A stretch of 26,067 nucleotides of DNA from CAZMMV01 sp964567475 (GTDB lineage: Bacteria; Bacillota; Clostridia; Tissierellales; Tissierellaceae): contig CAZMMV010000017.1 in NCBI GenBank assembly GCA_964567475.1, positions 1 through 26,067 on the forward strand, read 5' to 3'. Both the position numbers and the translations under genes were made by a program. Every line of letters begins with the position of its first letter. Within the stretch, counting starts at the first letter, position 1. Shown here one piece after another: positions 1 to 6,681 of the stretch. The notes below the pieces were generated by a model. That model was not told the DNA's origin. It did no database searches and worked only from the letters and a program-made list of their open reading frames with translations.

Positions 1-53
1 CTTAAATTCCCATACAACGCATGGTACACATTAGCATTATCTTGTTTGTGATT
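1..53 (-). ncRNA. Probable right-end/omega-RNA (reRNA) segment downstream of tnpB
   Basis: In IS605-family elements the RNA guide of TnpB overlaps the 3' end of tnpB and extends through the right end into flanking DNA. The 53 bases after the tnpB stop are non-coding and, on the minus strand, contain a short imperfect inverted repeat (CCATGCGTTGTATGG, 32-18) of the kind found in such scaffolds. The assignment rests on position and the rule for the family. I cannot see the element end or the guide, which would lie just outside the window. Confidence 0.4.
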
Positions 54-1181
54 TTATGCTAATTTATACTTAGATAGATTTATACTAGCATTTTTATCCC
101 TATCAATTTCTAGTCCACATTCACATTTATATATTCTATCTGAAAGTTTTAAGTTTTTCTTTATTTTTCCACATCTACTACACATCTTAGAACTAGGAAA
201 AAATCTGTCTGCTTGAACAAATTCTATACCATTAAATTTACATTTATATTTCATCTGTCTTATAAATTCATATAGCTTTTGTTCACTAATTGCTTTTGAT
301 AGATATTTATTTTTCATCATTCCACTTATATTTAAATCTTCCATTACTACTCTATTTGGCTTTAATTTTACTATTTTATTAGTAGTTTGATGTATGTGGT
401 TGTTTTTTATATTTACTAACTTTCTATAAATAAGTTTTATTTGTTTTTCTAGTTTGATGATATTTTTAGTTTTAACAAATTGTTTTCCATTCTTATTCAT
501 TTCATACTTTTTTGAACATTGTTTTTGAAATCTCTTTAATTTCTTCTTTATCTTTTTTACTTTAGAACTTTTATTGATGTTTTTAATAGGTTTGTCTAAG
601 CAACTTACTACAGCTAGATCTTTCACTCCTAAATCTATTCCTATACTTAAATCCTTATTTAATTCAACTTGGTTTTCGTCTTGTTCATACCCTAGTGTCA
701 GATACCAGTACATTCCATCAAAATGACATCTAGGATTAATGTATTTGTCTAATATTGGTATTTTATAATTTGTCTTATATTTTACTTTGCCTATTTTCTC
801 TATGTTTACTTTACTGTCTTTAAATTTCAAACTATCATATCTAACATAGAAAGACTGCTTAGATCTTTTCTTGGATTTAAATTTAGGTTTTTTTGTTCTA
901 TTTTTAAAGAAGTTATTATATGCTGTTTGTAAATCATCAAAAGCTTGGGATGTTATTTGAGCGCTTACTTCATATAACCATTTATATTGTTCTTGTTTCT
1001 TAATGGTATTATTAAACTCTTTTTTTATTTTATTTTTAGATGGTTTGATTTTTTCCTTATACATCTGTTCCCATCTATTAAGACCCCAATTATATGCAAA
1101 TCTAGCTACACCTACTGATTTATACATCAATGTCTCTTGTTCTTTTGTAGGTTTCAATCTTATTTTTATTGACTTTATCAT
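54..1181 (-). CDS. tnpB: TnpB, RNA-guided nuclease of IS200/IS605 (IStron) type
   Basis: A 375-residue TnpB, normal length for the family. In order: N-terminal helix-turn-helix/OrfB region (1-60), a basic central region, RuvC-I with GIDLGVK (D183), RuvC-II with VVMEDL (E281), a zinc ribbon (C334, C337, C353, C355) and RuvC-III DRDKNAS (D360/D362). All expected catalytic residues are present, so the nuclease looks intact. Family members use an omega RNA to cut DNA next to a TAM that matches the transposon target, which helps keep the element at its donor site. Start ATG at 1181 has a strong AGGAGGTGAG site. A TATAAT box (1201-1206) and a LexA-like sequence (1224-1237) lie just upstream. There is no adjacent tnpA. 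The last codons are partly duplicated at 1241-1272. Confidence 0.93.
   Translation of the reverse strand: MIKSIKIRLKPTKEQETLMYKSVGVARFAYNWGLNRWEQMYKEKIKPSKNKIKKEFNNTIKKQEQYKWLYEVSAQITSQAFDDLQTAYNNFFKNRTKKPKFKSKKRSKQSFYVRYDSLKFKDSKVNIEKIGKVKYKTNYKIPILDKYINPRCHFDGMYWYLTLGYEQDENQVELNKDLSIGIDLGVKDLAVVSCLDKPIKNINKSSKVKKIKKKLKRFQKQCSKKYEMNKNGKQFVKTKNIIKLEKQIKLIYRKLVNIKNNHIHQTTNKIVKLKPNRVVMEDLNISGMMKNKYLSKAISEQKLYEFIRQMKYKCKFNGIEFVQADRFFPSSKMCSRCGKIKKNLKLSDRIYKCECGLEIDRDKNASINLSKYKLA
58..95 (-). repeat. tnpB 3'-end repeat, copy A (inside tnpB)
   Basis: This stretch encodes the last residues of TnpB (about NASINLSKYKLA). It recurs upstream of tnpB at 1241-1272: 25 bases are identical (71-95 and 1248-1272), and nine flanking bases (gctaattta) also match once a four-base indel is allowed. 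Confidence 0.85.
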
Positions 1182-1200
1182 AATCTCACCTCCTAAATCT

Positions 1201-1229
1201 ATTATATCATTAATTTGATAAAATAAACA
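1201..1229 (-). promoter_or_regulatory. Candidate promoter for tnpB
   Basis: On the minus strand TGTTTA (1229-1224) and TATAAT (1206-1201) are 17 bases apart. The -10 is a perfect consensus and the -35 is weak. Transcription would start about 15 bases before the ribosome binding site. The -35 lies inside a LexA-box-like dyad. Confidence 0.5.
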
Positions 1230-1237
1230 GATGTTCG
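1224..1237 (-). promoter_or_regulatory. Possible LexA (SOS) operator over the tnpB -35
   Basis: The minus strand reads CGAACATCTGTTTA, 12 of 14 matches to the Gram-positive LexA box CGAACRNRYGTTYG. The dyad covers the weak -35 of the tnpB promoter candidate, where a repressor would be effective. One site of this length in AT-rich DNA could be chance. Confidence 0.35.
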
Positions 1238-1240
1238 GAA

Positions 1241-1272
1241 GCTAATTTAGATAGATTTATACTAGCATTTTT
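1241..1272 (-). repeat. tnpB 3'-end repeat, copy B (remnant upstream of tnpB)
   Basis: The minus strand encodes KNASINLSKLA, the signature C-terminal end of TnpB, but no TnpB coding sequence precedes it (the residues before K are unrelated). It looks like a scrap of another tnpB 3' end left between the intron and the present tnpB, perhaps from a nested insertion or a deletion that removed tnpA. Confidence 0.7.
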
Positions 1273-1329
1273 TATTAATATTCATTAATCTTATAAGTTT
1301 TTATAAAGTTTTCAAGGATCAATTATAAA

Positions 1330-1797
1330 TTTTATGCTCATTCATATAAGATCGCTACTCCTATATAGTTCTCTTATGAACTTCTTATGCTTTCACATAA
1401 GCGTAGACTATATCATCACCTGTTTGGTGTCCTCCACTTCCACTACCTATCGCTTGTAGTGTACTCCCCGTCGGGATAGTCGTTGAAGTTTACTCTTATC
1501 TTAAGACTTAGAGTCTTACCTGCTGATTGTCGATTATTAAGGGACTTAGGATTTAACCTTATCCTATCTATCTAATTTTTTTTGCTTTCGCAACTTTGGC
1601 ACCTACCTTTTCAGGTTATGCTGTAGTTTAGATAGCTTTACGAGTTTCCAGCAATTCAAAGGATTTTTGGATACTATAAATAGTATCGCTCCATGCTCTT
1701 TACAAACATGGGAGGCTTTCAACATGTAACTGTTAGTTACCTCCTCTTATATTAGCAAGTATCTATATTTTAACTCCGGGAGTATCCCGGATTTAAA
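1330..1797 (-). ncRNA. Group I intron catalytic core of the IStron
   Basis: Reading the minus strand, the conserved parts come in the expected order: GAATTGCTGGAAAC (about 1657-1644), CCTGAAAAGGTAGGTGCC (1615-1598, P4-P5 region), ACAATCAGCAGGTAAGAC (1530-1513, P6/J6-7 region), and P7 formed by GACTAT (1481-1476) with ATAGTC (1411-1406). Between the P7 strands is CCCGACGGGG, and after them a P9 hairpin with CTTATG/GCATAAG arms around a GTGAAAGC turn (about 1400-1383). This is a subgroup-IA-like core. Group I introns excise themselves with a guanosine cofactor. In IStrons the 3' splice site lies near the far transposon end, so tnpB is carried within the intron. I cannot place either splice site exactly, and the 3' site is off the window. 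Confidence 0.85.
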
Positions 1798-1798
1798 A
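1768..1798. repeat. Left-end hairpin of the IStron next to TTGAT
   Basis: An imperfect palindrome: outer AT arms TTTTAA/TTTAAAA and a perfect GC stem CCGGGA (1776-1781)/TCCCGG (1785-1790) with a three-base loop. IS200/IS605 transposases recognise subterminal hairpins like this, and the neighbouring TTGAT (minus 1802-1798) fits the target rule. The same fold may serve as P1 of the intron. Confidence 0.65.
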
Positions 1799-1825
1799 TC
1801 AAATTAACAACTATACTATTAAAAC

Positions 1826-2143
1826 TTAAGCGTATTTTTTAATTAATTCTTCAACAGAATCTTTTGTAGCATCATCTGTAACTACTGCATCTATTCTTTC
1901 CCCATCTTTATAAATTGCAATTACAGGAAGTCCCATAACTTTTTGTCCAATAGCTAATCTTCTAGCTTTAGTAATGTCTAATGATGTAAACTTAATTTTA
2001 TCACCATAAGTTTTTTCAAAAGCTTCAACATGTGGCATTAAAGCTTTACATGGTTCACAAGTTGGTCCCCAAAAATCTACTAATACATATCCTTCAGCTT
2101 TTAACACTTCTTCTTCAAAATTCTCTTTGTTTAATTCTAACAT
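1826..2143 (-). CDS. trxA: Thioredoxin with CEPC active site (glycine-reductase type)
   Basis: A 105-residue single-domain thioredoxin. The redox motif sits in WGPTCEPCK (C29, C32), so the usual WCGPC is replaced by TCEPC. A cis-proline region (GLPV) follows near residue 75. Atypical thioredoxins of this sort in amino-acid-fermenting Clostridia pass electrons from NADPH, through TrxB, to glycine, sarcosine or betaine reductase. Start ATG has AAGGAGGAATGCTAA upstream. The gene follows trxB by 41 bases with no terminator, so the two are cotranscribed under the glycine riboswitch. The IStron begins 29 bases after the stop codon, where grd genes would be expected in many relatives. The fold is certain. 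The glycine-reductase role is inferred from context. Confidence 0.93.
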   Translation of the reverse strand: MLELNKENFEEEVLKAEGYVLVDFWGPTCEPCKALMPHVEAFEKTYGDKIKFTSLDITKARRLAIGQKVMGLPVIAIYKDGERIDAVVTDDATKDSVEELIKKYA

Positions 2144-2184
2144 TTAGCATTCCTCCTTAATTTTATATGATTTTTTCAAATCTT

Positions 2185-3123
2185 TTAATCTTCAAATGCT
2201 TTATCTATATATTTTTCAGCTTGAACAGCGGCAATTGCACCATCTGCTGTTGCTGTAACTACCTGTCTAAGACTCTTAACTCTAACATCTCCTACTGCAA
2301 ATACTCCATCTATGTTTGTCTTCATATCCTCGTCTGTTTTTATATATCCATTCTCAATATCAACTATTCCATCAAATAATTCTGTAGCTGGAAGATATCC
2401 TATGAATGGGAATACCCCAAATGTTCCGTCTTCTTCATCTGGAAATATTTCTGTTTCTTCATTTGTTTTTACATTTTTAACTACCATAGATTCTAGTATT
2501 CCATCACCTTTTAATTCAGTGATCACACTATCCCACATAAATGCCATTTTATCATTCTTAAAAGCTTTTTCTTGAATTGACTTAGCTGCTCTTAATTCAT
2601 CTCTTCTATGGATTACAGTAACTTTTCTAGCAAATTTAGTTAAATACATTGCTTCTTCTACTGCTGTATCTCCTCCACCCATTACATAAACTTCAAGATC
2701 TTCAAAGAAAGCAGCGTCACATGTAGCGCAATAAGATACTCCTCTACCTGTCAACTCTTTTTCTCCTGGACAACCTATTGGCCTTGGGTTTGCACCTGTA
2801 GCTATAATAACTGATTTTGTTTTATATTCTGTATCTTTACCTTTTAAAATTTTAATTTTTCCATCTAATTCAACAGTTTTTATTTTATCACTTACTATCT
2901 TTGCTCCAAATTCATTTGCTTGTTCTACCATTCTAGCTACTAAAGAAGGTCCACTTGCATTTTCAATAGAACCCGGATAATTGGCAACCTCATCTGTTGT
3001 TGCTATTTGTCCACCTGTTCCTTCTTTTTCAATAATCAAAGTGTTCAATCTTGCTCTTGATGCATACAAACCTGCTGCTAGTCCTCCAGGACCTGCCCCT
3101 ATTATCACTACATCATAAACCAT
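2185..3123 (-). CDS. trxB: Thioredoxin reductase (NADPH, FAD)
   Basis: A 312-residue low-molecular-weight thioredoxin reductase of standard length. It shows an FAD-binding GAGPGG (9-14), the redox-active CATC (C132, C135) within RGVSYCATCDA, an NADPH-binding GGGDTA (149-154) and a C-terminal FAD motif FAVGDVR. It reduces the thioredoxin encoded just downstream with NADPH in the cytoplasm. Start ATG is preceded by AAGGAGGGAAAAAA. The leader carries a tandem glycine riboswitch and terminator, so full-length transcription should rise with glycine. This matches a role in supplying electrons for Stickland reduction of glycine. A second promoter candidate behind the terminator could give a basal level. 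Confidence 0.96.
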   Translation of the reverse strand: MVYDVVIIGAGPGGLAAGLYASRARLNTLIIEKEGTGGQIATTDEVANYPGSIENASGPSLVARMVEQANEFGAKIVSDKIKTVELDGKIKILKGKDTEYKTKSVIIATGANPRPIGCPGEKELTGRGVSYCATCDAAFFEDLEVYVMGGGDTAVEEAMYLTKFARKVTVIHRRDELRAAKSIQEKAFKNDKMAFMWDSVITELKGDGILESMVVKNVKTNEETEIFPDEEDGTFGVFPFIGYLPATELFDGIVDIENGYIKTDEDMKTNIDGVFAVGDVRVKSLRQVVTATADGAIAAVQAEKYIDKAFED

Positions 3124-3177
3124 TTTTTTCCCTCCTTGATAATGTTTAATTGACCATTTATACTAGTGCTGATTCTA

Positions 3178-3207
3178 ATTATACCCATTTTATACTTTAA
3201 AAAACAA
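3178..3207 (-). promoter_or_regulatory. Candidate internal promoter for trxB
   Basis: Minus-strand TTGTTT (3207-3202) and TATAAT (3183-3178) are 18 bases apart, downstream of the riboswitch terminator and about 55 bases before the trxB start codon. If used, it would bypass the riboswitch and give constitutive thioredoxin system expression. Confidence 0.4.
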
Positions 3208-3254
3208 ATATAATTCTATTAGTTGACTATTTTACCAAGATTTAATATTTGCAA

Positions 3255-3302
3255 CAAAAAAACAGAGTAAATAGGCCTAATAGCCCATTTACTCTGTTTT
3301 TT
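3255..3302 (-). terminator. Glycine riboswitch terminator
   Basis: A long stem (minus-strand arms beginning ACAGAGTAAAT and ending ATTTACTCTGT) around a TATTA loop is followed by a run of seven Ts. The left arm overlaps the 3' strand of the second aptamer's P1, so aptamer folding and terminator folding exclude each other. Confidence 0.85.
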
Positions 3303-3458
3303 TACCTGAGAGATTCACCAAAACCACTTGGGTTGCTCCTTCGGTGCATAACGCTTTCCAGAGTCCTGTCTAAACACGGTCCTTTTTGCCTGAGAGTTTT
3401 GAAGACGAGTTGGGAACTCATCAACTTATTTCCTTCGGCGCTTTTTATAGTCTCTCCC
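3291..3458 (-). promoter_or_regulatory. Tandem glycine riboswitch upstream of trxB-trxA
   Basis: Two glycine aptamers in series on the minus strand. Aptamer 1 has GGGAGAGAC, CGCCGAAGGA and CTCTCAGGCAAAAAGGAC. Aptamer 2 has GGACTCTGGAAAG, CACCGAAGGAGCAACCC and TCTCTCAGGTAAA. The P1 stem of aptamer 2 can form between ACTCTG (3364-3359) and CAGAGT (3296-3291), and the latter is also the left arm of the terminator. Glycine binding should therefore block termination and turn trxB-trxA on. The family is certain from these conserved blocks. The ON mechanism is read from the overlapping pairings and agrees with known glycine switches ahead of glycine catabolism genes. Confidence 0.95.
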
Positions 3459-3548
3459 GTATTTTTCATCCAGATTTTAAGTTTTGATACTTTTATATGA
3501 ATTTGATATTTTTTTAACATTCAAAAAATAACTTTATACTGTATTGTC

Positions 3549-3577
3549 ATTATAATATAGAATCATTTAATATACAA
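3549..3577 (-). promoter_or_regulatory. Sigma-A-type promoter of the riboswitch-trxBA unit
   Basis: Minus-strand TTGTAT (3577-3572) and TATAAT (3554-3549) with exactly 17 bases between. The start would fall near 3542, giving a leader of about 80 bases before aptamer 1. It lies just after the stop codon of the upstream transporter gene. Confidence 0.75.
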
Positions 3578-3596
3578 GTCTTTTCTAAAAATTTAT

Positions 3597-5204
3597 TTAT
3601 TTTTTAAATTCATCTAATACATACAAGGCAATATTTGATGAATGGTCTGATACTCTCTCTAGATTACCTATTACATCTAAGAATATTATTCCTGCACTAG
3701 GTTCAGATTCTTTAGTATTTAATCTCTCTATATGATTTTGTCTATTTATAGATTCAAGTTGGTCTACTTCATCTTCTAATCTTAAAACTTCTTTTGCTAA
3801 AGACTCATCCTTAGTATCGAGAGCTTTCATTGCAGTATGAAATACTAATTGGCATTTATAAAACATTTCATTTAACTCTTCTATTCCTGTTTCCGTAAAA
3901 GAAAAGTTCCCTCTTATTTTTTCTTCAGCAAGCTCCACTAAGTTTTCTGCATGATCTCCTATTCTTTCTATATCACCTATATTATTAAAGTATACATTAA
4001 CTTGTCTTTTCTGTTCCTCTGATAAGGAAGCATTAAACACTTTAATTAAATACTCTGATATTTCTTTCTGTAACTTGTTTATTTTACCTTCTTGTTCTAA
4101 GGTTAATTCTATTTCCTTATACTCTTCTTCTACCAAAGCTCTTCTAGATCTATCTAAGTTTTCTTCTACCAATTCTCCCATTCTAAGTACCTCTTTTTTT
4201 ACCTGTCCAAGAGCAATAGATGGTGTTTCTATAATTCTAAAATCTAAGAACTTAGCTTCTCTATCTTCAGTTAAGTCATCACCAGGTACTAACCTTTTAG
4301 CTGCTTTAACCAAAAGTCCTGCAAATGGTAACTGAATCAATACATTTATTATATTAAACAATGTATGTGCATTGGCTATTTGTCTAGGAATATCATTGGG
4401 AGATAAAACCTTGACTGCAGCTTCAATAGGTGTCCTAAGTACAAACATAAAAATAAGAGTTCCTATTAAGTTAAATAAGAAGTGAATAATAGCAGCTCTT
4501 TTTGCTGTTTTATTAGCACCTATAGATGAAATTAATCCTGTTGTAGTTGTACCGATATTTTCTCCAAATAAAATTGGAAATGCTATATCAATACCTATTA
4601 ATCCTTGTCCTGCTAAAGCTTGAAGTAATCCTATTGAAGCACTACTACTTTGTACTACAGTAGTTAATCCAAGTCCTACTAACATTCCTAAAAATGGATT
4701 TTTCAATCCTACTATAATATTAGTAAAAGCAGGAGCATCTGCCAATGGTTTCAATCCATCGCCCATCATATCCATACCTATGAATAATATTCCAAATCCA
4801 ATAAGAATTTCTGCAATCTCTTTACCCCTTTTTTTTGAGGTTCCTATCCAAAATGCTACACCTATAGCTACTGCTAAAGGCGCATAATCTGTTATTTGAA
4901 ATGCAATTAACTGTGCTGTAACAGTTGTACCAATATTTGCACCCATTATAACTCCAACGGCTTGAGATAGAGACATCAATCCTGCATTTACAAATCCAAT
5001 TACCATAACTGTAGTGCCCGAACTACTTTGTATAACCATAGTAACTAAAGCCCCTACTAAAACTCCCATAATCCTATTGTTTGTAAGTACTTCTATTAAT
5101 TTCTTTAATTTTTCTCCTGCAACTTTTTGTAAACCTGCACCCATTAGATTCATTCCATATAGAAATAAACCAAGTCCGCCAAGTACTGGCAGTGCTATAC
5201 CCAT
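3597..5204 (-). CDS. Na+/phosphate cotransporter family protein with PhoU-like C-terminus
   Basis: A 535-residue membrane protein with two inverted Na/Pi-cotransporter repeats. Each carries the family signatures QSSS (59-62 and 185-188) and G(A/E)NIGTT (88-94 and 214-220). The N-terminal 310 residues are hydrophobic. The remaining 220 form a helical, charged PhoU-like domain, typical of bacterial NptA-like (YjbB) proteins. The likely role is sodium-coupled phosphate transport across the membrane, possibly export, with the PhoU part regulating it. Start ATG has AGGAGGAGGAAT upstream. It appears monocistronic: no phosphate gene is adjacent, and the next gene downstream has its own promoter and riboswitch. 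Confidence 0.93.
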   Translation of the reverse strand: MGIALPVLGGLGLFLYGMNLMGAGLQKVAGEKLKKLIEVLTNNRIMGVLVGALVTMVIQSSSGTTVMVIGFVNAGLMSLSQAVGVIMGANIGTTVTAQLIAFQITDYAPLAVAIGVAFWIGTSKKRGKEIAEILIGFGILFIGMDMMGDGLKPLADAPAFTNIIVGLKNPFLGMLVGLGLTTVVQSSSASIGLLQALAGQGLIGIDIAFPILFGENIGTTTTGLISSIGANKTAKRAAIIHFLFNLIGTLIFMFVLRTPIEAAVKVLSPNDIPRQIANAHTLFNIINVLIQLPFAGLLVKAAKRLVPGDDLTEDREAKFLDFRIIETPSIALGQVKKEVLRMGELVEENLDRSRRALVEEEYKEIELTLEQEGKINKLQKEISEYLIKVFNASLSEEQKRQVNVYFNNIGDIERIGDHAENLVELAEEKIRGNFSFTETGIEELNEMFYKCQLVFHTAMKALDTKDESLAKEVLRLEDEVDQLESINRQNHIERLNTKESEPSAGIIFLDVIGNLERVSDHSSNIALYVLDEFKK

Positions 5205-5295
5205 ATTCCTCCTCCTAGTCGAAAATTTATATTTTGTTTTTTTTAATTAACAATATCATCTATTTTTATCTAGATTAAACTATAATATTTTAAAA

Positions 5296-5757
5296 TTATA
5301 AGAAAAAATCTAGTTGTCTTAAAGCCTCAAAAAGTATTATATTAACAGAATTAGCTAGATTTAAAGATCTTCCAATCTCTTGTATCATTGGAATTTTAAT
5401 AGACCTTTCAATATTTCCATCTAAAATCTCCTTTGATAAGCCTTTTGTTTCTTTTCCAAATACAAAAAAACTATTATCATTATAATCTATATCTGTATAT
5501 AATTTATTTGCCTTAGTTGTTGCATAATAAAATTCTCCATTTGGATATTTTTCTAACAATTGAAAAAAATCATCATAATAATTAATATCTACCAAATTCC
5601 AATAATCTAAACCTGCTCTTTTTAAATATTTATCACTTACAGAAAATCCCAAAGGCCTAACTAAATGCAACTTTGTCTTTGTTAACGCACAAGTTCTAGC
5701 AATATTCCCTGTATTCTGTGGTATTTCTGGTTCTACAAGTACTATATTTAGTGCCAT
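5296..5757 (-). CDS. trmL: tRNA (cytidine/uridine-34-2'-O)-methyltransferase TrmL
   Basis: A 153-residue SPOUT methyltransferase of the TrmL/CspR group, a standard length. It has motif 1 PQNTGNIARTCA (13-24), motif 2 FGKETKGLS (100-108) and the knot-forming motif 3 IPMIQEIGRSLNLANSV (122-138). It transfers methyl from S-adenosylmethionine to the ribose of the wobble nucleotide of certain leucine tRNAs. It begins six bases after the stop codon of the HAD phosphatase gene, with a GGAGAA site inside the end of that gene, so the two are translated from one mRNA. Confidence 0.94.
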   Translation of the reverse strand: MALNIVLVEPEIPQNTGNIARTCALTKTKLHLVRPLGFSVSDKYLKRAGLDYWNLVDINYYDDFFQLLEKYPNGEFYYATTKANKLYTDIDYNDNSFFVFGKETKGLSKEILDGNIERSIKIPMIQEIGRSLNLANSVNIILFEALRQLDFFL

Positions 5758-5763
5758 ATCTTA

Positions 5764-6585
5764 TTAATTCTCCTGTCCTAATATAAATTTTTCTATAACC
5801 TTAGCTACACCATCATTATCATTTAGATCTGTAACATAATCTACCTGTTCTTTTATTTTATCTGATGCATTTTCCATAGCTACACCTAATCCAGCAAAAT
5901 TTAACATAGATAAATCATTCTCACTATCACCTATAGCTATAACTTCTTTTGGACTAATATCTAATTTTCTACAAAGTTCCTTTAGTGCTTGACCCTTAGA
6001 TACATTCATAGCTACAGCCTCTATATTATTTGACCAAGAACTAGATATATTTATATTGTTTAATATGGATATTCTTTCCCTAAATCTTTGCAATTCATCT
6101 AAGTCATTATCAATAAATAAAAATTTATATATATTTAAATCTTCATTTGAAATCAATTCATCTATATCATCAAATTTTTCTATTTCTATTTTCAATTCTG
6201 AATTACCCTCATTATAAAATTTAAGAAATTCTTGGACTATCTTAGCAGAATAAAATTTTGATTCATCATAAAAATGGCAATATACACCATCTTCCTTTGC
6301 CATATTAACTAAATCTCTTATTGCGCCTTTATCCATAGGATTTTTATATATTACATTTCGATTTTCATCTACCATAATACCACCATTAGATGCTACTATC
6401 GGATTTTTTAATCCCAATGCCTGAGAATAGTGAAGTGCAGACTTTAAAATCCTACCTGTAGCCAATACTATATGTACTCCTTTTTCCTTGGCTTTAATTA
6501 TAGATTCCTTTGTCCTTTTCGAAACTTCATTCTTACTATTTAAAAGTGTTCCATCCATATCTATTGCTACTAATTTATATTCCAT
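5764..6585 (-). CDS. Cof-type HAD-IIB phosphatase
   Basis: A 273-residue HAD hydrolase of the Cof/YwpJ subfamily. Motif I is DMDGTLL (nucleophile D9, acid/base D11), motif II lies in LATGR (T43), and motif IV is GDSENDLSML in the last third. The IIB cap lies between. Family members dephosphorylate small sugar phosphates, flavin or pyridoxal phosphates. The substrate cannot be told from sequence. ATG has GGAGGGAAAAAG upstream. It is the first gene of a two-gene unit with trmL. The preceding ABC importer unit ends in a terminator at 6642-6680, so this pair is probably transcribed separately. Confidence 0.92.
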   Translation of the reverse strand: MEYKLVAIDMDGTLLNSKNEVSKRTKESIIKAKEKGVHIVLATGRILKSALHYSQALGLKNPIVASNGGIMVDENRNVIYKNPMDKGAIRDLVNMAKEDGVYCHFYDESKFYSAKIVQEFLKFYNEGNSELKIEIEKFDDIDELISNEDLNIYKFLFIDNDLDELQRFRERISILNNINISSSWSNNIEAVAMNVSKGQALKELCRKLDISPKEVIAIGDSENDLSMLNFAGLGVAMENASDKIKEQVDYVTDLNDNDGVAKVIEKFILGQEN

Positions 6586-6641
6586 CTTTTTCCCTCCATT
6601 TTTTAATATATCACAAAATCTTTAATAAAGAAATAGACAAT

Positions 6642-6680
6642 AAAATCATTACCAATAATCTTTCATTAGGTAATGATTTT
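6642..6680 (-). terminator. Terminator after the ABC importer operon
   Basis: A perfect 12-base inverted repeat, AAAATCATTACC (6642-6653) and GGTAATGATTTT (6669-6680), begins right after the stop codon of the ATPase gene. On the minus strand it ends in TTTTATTGTC, a modest T tract. Confidence 0.7.
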
Positions 6681-6681
6681 A

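Larger units (their letters stand above)
1..1797 (-). mobile_element. IStron: group I intron plus tnpB (IS200/IS605-type ends), right end cut by window
   Basis: A composite element read on the minus strand: left-end hairpin (1768-1798), group I intron core (about 1330-1797), a 150-base spacer, tnpB (54-1181), then right-end sequence running to the window edge. This order is that of the known IStrons such as CdISt1 of Clostridioides difficile, where a self-splicing intron is fused to IS605-family genes. The left end lies directly 3' of TTGAT (minus strand, 1802-1798), the target pentamer of CdISt1 and ISDra2. No tnpA is present between intron and tnpB, so movement would need a transposase from elsewhere. 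The right boundary is not visible, so the true length is at least about 1.8 kb. Confidence 0.82.

Noticed and set aside
1003..1218. Plus-strand frame opposite tnpB
   Set aside because: A shadow of tnpB with low-complexity hydrophobic translation and no ribosome site.
1280..1330. Minus-strand CCTTGAAAACT segment, which resembles rRNA spacer sequence
   Set aside because: The match is short and no 16S, 23S or tRNA sequence is nearby. It lies within the IStron spacer.
1768..1798. Hairpin after trxA read as an intrinsic terminator of the trx operon
   Set aside because: The stem is GC-rich, but neither strand has a T run after it. It abuts TTGAT and fits an IS605-type left end better.
3249..3520. 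Open frames over the riboswitch on both strands
   Set aside because: They cover structured RNA (aptamers and terminator), lack ribosome sites and look like no protein.
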